Shown here one piece after another: positions 62,942-64,000 of a DNA stretch of 64,000 nt. Source of the DNA: Oceanobacter kriegii DSM 6294 (GTDB lineage: Bacteria; Pseudomonadota; Gammaproteobacteria; Pseudomonadales; Oceanobacteraceae); NCBI RefSeq assembly GCF_000422845.1, contig NZ_KE383932.1, positions 60,045-124,044 of the forward strand, in the 5' to 3' direction. The notes under the pieces are model-generated. The model was not told the origin of the DNA. It saw nothing but the letters and a program-made list of their open reading frames with translations, and ran no database searches. The position numbers and the translations under genes are program-made. Position 1 is the stretch's first letter; the number at the start of each line of letters is the position of its first letter.

Positions 62942-64000
62942 ATGGCAGGCAACGACTCACACAAGCAGGATCAGGAACGTGAGCTGATGTTCGATAAGGA
63001 AGGCGAGCAGGCGCGGCCGTGGAAGTTGCCATTCTGGACCGAGGAAGTGGTGCACAAGGCCGAGCGGGAGCAGCCGGATACCTCGTTGATGATTGCCAAT
63101 CGCCGCCGTCAGCCAGAGCCTGAACCCGAGCCGGAAATTGAAGAAGAAATTCAGCTGCCGACCGCCGAAGAACTGGAGAATATTCGTCGCGAAGCCTACA
63201 ACGAGGGCCTTGAACAAGGGCTGGTGGAAGGCCGCCAGAATGGTGAAAAAGCCGGTTACGATGACGGCTATGCCAAGGGCCTCGAAACCGGTAAGCAGGA
63301 AGGTGAAAAAGCCGGCAACACCATCGGATTTAACGAAGGCAAGGCCGAAGCCCTGAAAGCAACCGGCGAGCAGGTGGAGCAACTGTTGGACCGCTTCAAG
63401 GCGTTGCAACAGGTTGCCAGCCAAAGCCTGATTGAACGTGATCAACAGCTGCCGGAAATGTTGGCAGGTTTGGTGATGATGGCGTGCGAGCAGGTGCTGC
63501 GTTATGAGCTGGCGGATGGAGCCAAAAACATCCACCAATACGTGCGCAGCGCGTTGGAACAACTGCCTGACGGCGCAGAACAGCAAGCGAAAGTATTTGT
63601 GTCCAGAGACGATGCCAGCTTTCTGGAAGGTCAGTTGGCTGAGTTTGGCGAAAGCCTGGACTTCAATATCGACCCGAACCTGCAGGCCGGTGAATGCAAG
63701 GTGAAAACCGCCGACAGCCAAGTGGACTATCGGGTGTACGACCACCTGCAACAGCTGTTAGAACAGTTGGCTCCGGCATTGGTGCAAACCGTACCTGACG
63801 AAGAAACCCAGGCTGCCGAATTGGCGCAGGAAATCGACGAAGCTGTTGAGCAGTTGCATGCCGAGCCTGAAGAACCAGAGTCCGCAGAACCAGAATCCGC
63901 AGTACCAGAATCCGCAGAGCCAGAATCTGCAGAACCAGAATCTGCAGAACCAGAATCCGTAGAAGCTGAATCCGTAGAAGCTGAATCCGTAGAAGCTGAA
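62942..64000 (+). CDS. fliH: Flagellar assembly protein FliH, 3' truncated by window edge
   Basis: The frame opens at ATG 62942 and stays open to the window end (353 codons), so it has no stop in view. It begins MAGNDSHKQDQEREL. A conserved start block (PWKLPFWTEE), an acidic stretch, and the GxxxG-rich coiled coil typical of FliH follow: EGLEQGLVEGRQNGEKAGYD and YAKGLETGKQEGEKAG. The FliI-binding C-terminal domain is MACEQVLRYELADGAKNI, VSRDDASFLEGQ. FliH regulates the export ATPase FliI. After that domain, from 63872, the protein continues in a five-residue repeat (EPESA/EAESV), far beyond the usual FliH end. Together with fliEFG it marks an ordinary basal-body operon that should continue with fliI. 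Confidence 0.9.
   Translation, partial: MAGNDSHKQDQERELMFDKEGEQARPWKLPFWTEEVVHKAEREQPDTSLMIANRRRQPEPEPEPEIEEEIQLPTAEELENIRREAYNEGLEQGLVEGRQNGEKAGYDDGYAKGLETGKQEGEKAGNTIGFNEGKAEALKATGEQVEQLLDRFKALQQVASQSLIERDQQLPEMLAGLVMMACEQVLRYELADGAKNIHQYVRSALEQLPDGAEQQAKVFVSRDDASFLEGQLAEFGESLDFNIDPNLQAGECKVKTADSQVDYRVYDHLQQLLEQLAPALVQTVPDEETQAAELAQEIDEAVEQLHAEPEEPESAEPESAVPESAEPESAEPESAEPESVEAESVEAESVEAE
63872..64000 (+). repeat. 15-bp tandem repeat inside fliH
   Basis: A 15-bp unit (GAACCAGAATCCGCA and variants, later GAAGCTGAATCCGTA) repeats at least 8.6 times in frame and runs off the window. It encodes EPESA, then EAESV. The array is strongly acidic and probably varies in length between strains. Confidence 0.9.

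Overview
The window looks like a chromosomal stretch of a motile marine gammaproteobacterium of the Oceanospirillales type; this is an inference. It rests on polar-type flagellar regulation (FleQ/FleS/FleR with sigma-54 promoters), a sodium-pumping oxaloacetate decarboxylase, Mqo, an AcrAB-type RND pump, a TonB/ExbBD siderophore system, and Pseudomonas-like REP palindromes between genes. No rRNA, tRNA, CRISPR array, prophage or intact insertion sequence was recognised.

Layout. 1-1325 holds the end of a GGDEF-EAL gene, followed by short repeats. 1936-13295 is a compact ten-gene chemotaxis-like operon on the minus strand. It encodes a soluble receptor with two signalling tips, a triple-domain CheW, CheB, a HEAT-repeat protein, CheR, a response regulator, a 973-residue CheA, a STAS protein, a second response regulator and a membrane receptor without a sensory domain. 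13630-18340 (minus) carries two cryptochrome/photolyase-family genes, a DUF393 protein and dusC. 18697-22114 is oadGAB, followed by phhB and, on the minus strand, mqo. 24712-30939 (minus) is an iron-uptake region: piuC, a catecholate-type TonB-dependent receptor, then exbB-exbD-exbD-tonB. Between the receptor and tonB lies about 520 bp of tandem structured repeats.

31193-38929 is a flagellar regulatory block: a TPR-methyltransferase, fliS behind a sigma-28-like promoter, fleQ, then fleSR behind a sigma-54 promoter. 39143-42767 holds a duplicated membrane protein, an exported Nudix hydrolase, an alkyltransferase-like protein, an SDR reductase and fxsA. 43525-45524 is groESL. 45801-48880 is an accessory patch with an AT-rich two-gene cassette of unknown function, gene remnants (including the tail of a second mesD-like gene) and a lipoprotein gene. 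49016-51170 (minus) is mesX-mesD, a folate-independent methionine synthase pair, with a methionine-type operator upstream. Next come a LysR regulator divergent from azlCD, a degenerate MobA-like protein and an RND efflux pair. From 59424 a sigma-54 promoter leads into fliE-fliF-fliG-fliH, which runs off the window.

The genes support motility and taxis (basal body, FleQ cascade, an extra chemosensory array), sodium and malate metabolism, iron uptake, light-driven DNA repair and methionine synthesis. The most unusual signals are the tandem hairpin repeats at 27923-28443, whose stems covary and whose wobble pairs point to a plus-strand RNA, the receptor/CheW architecture of the chemosensory operon, and the AT-rich cassette at 45801-47358.
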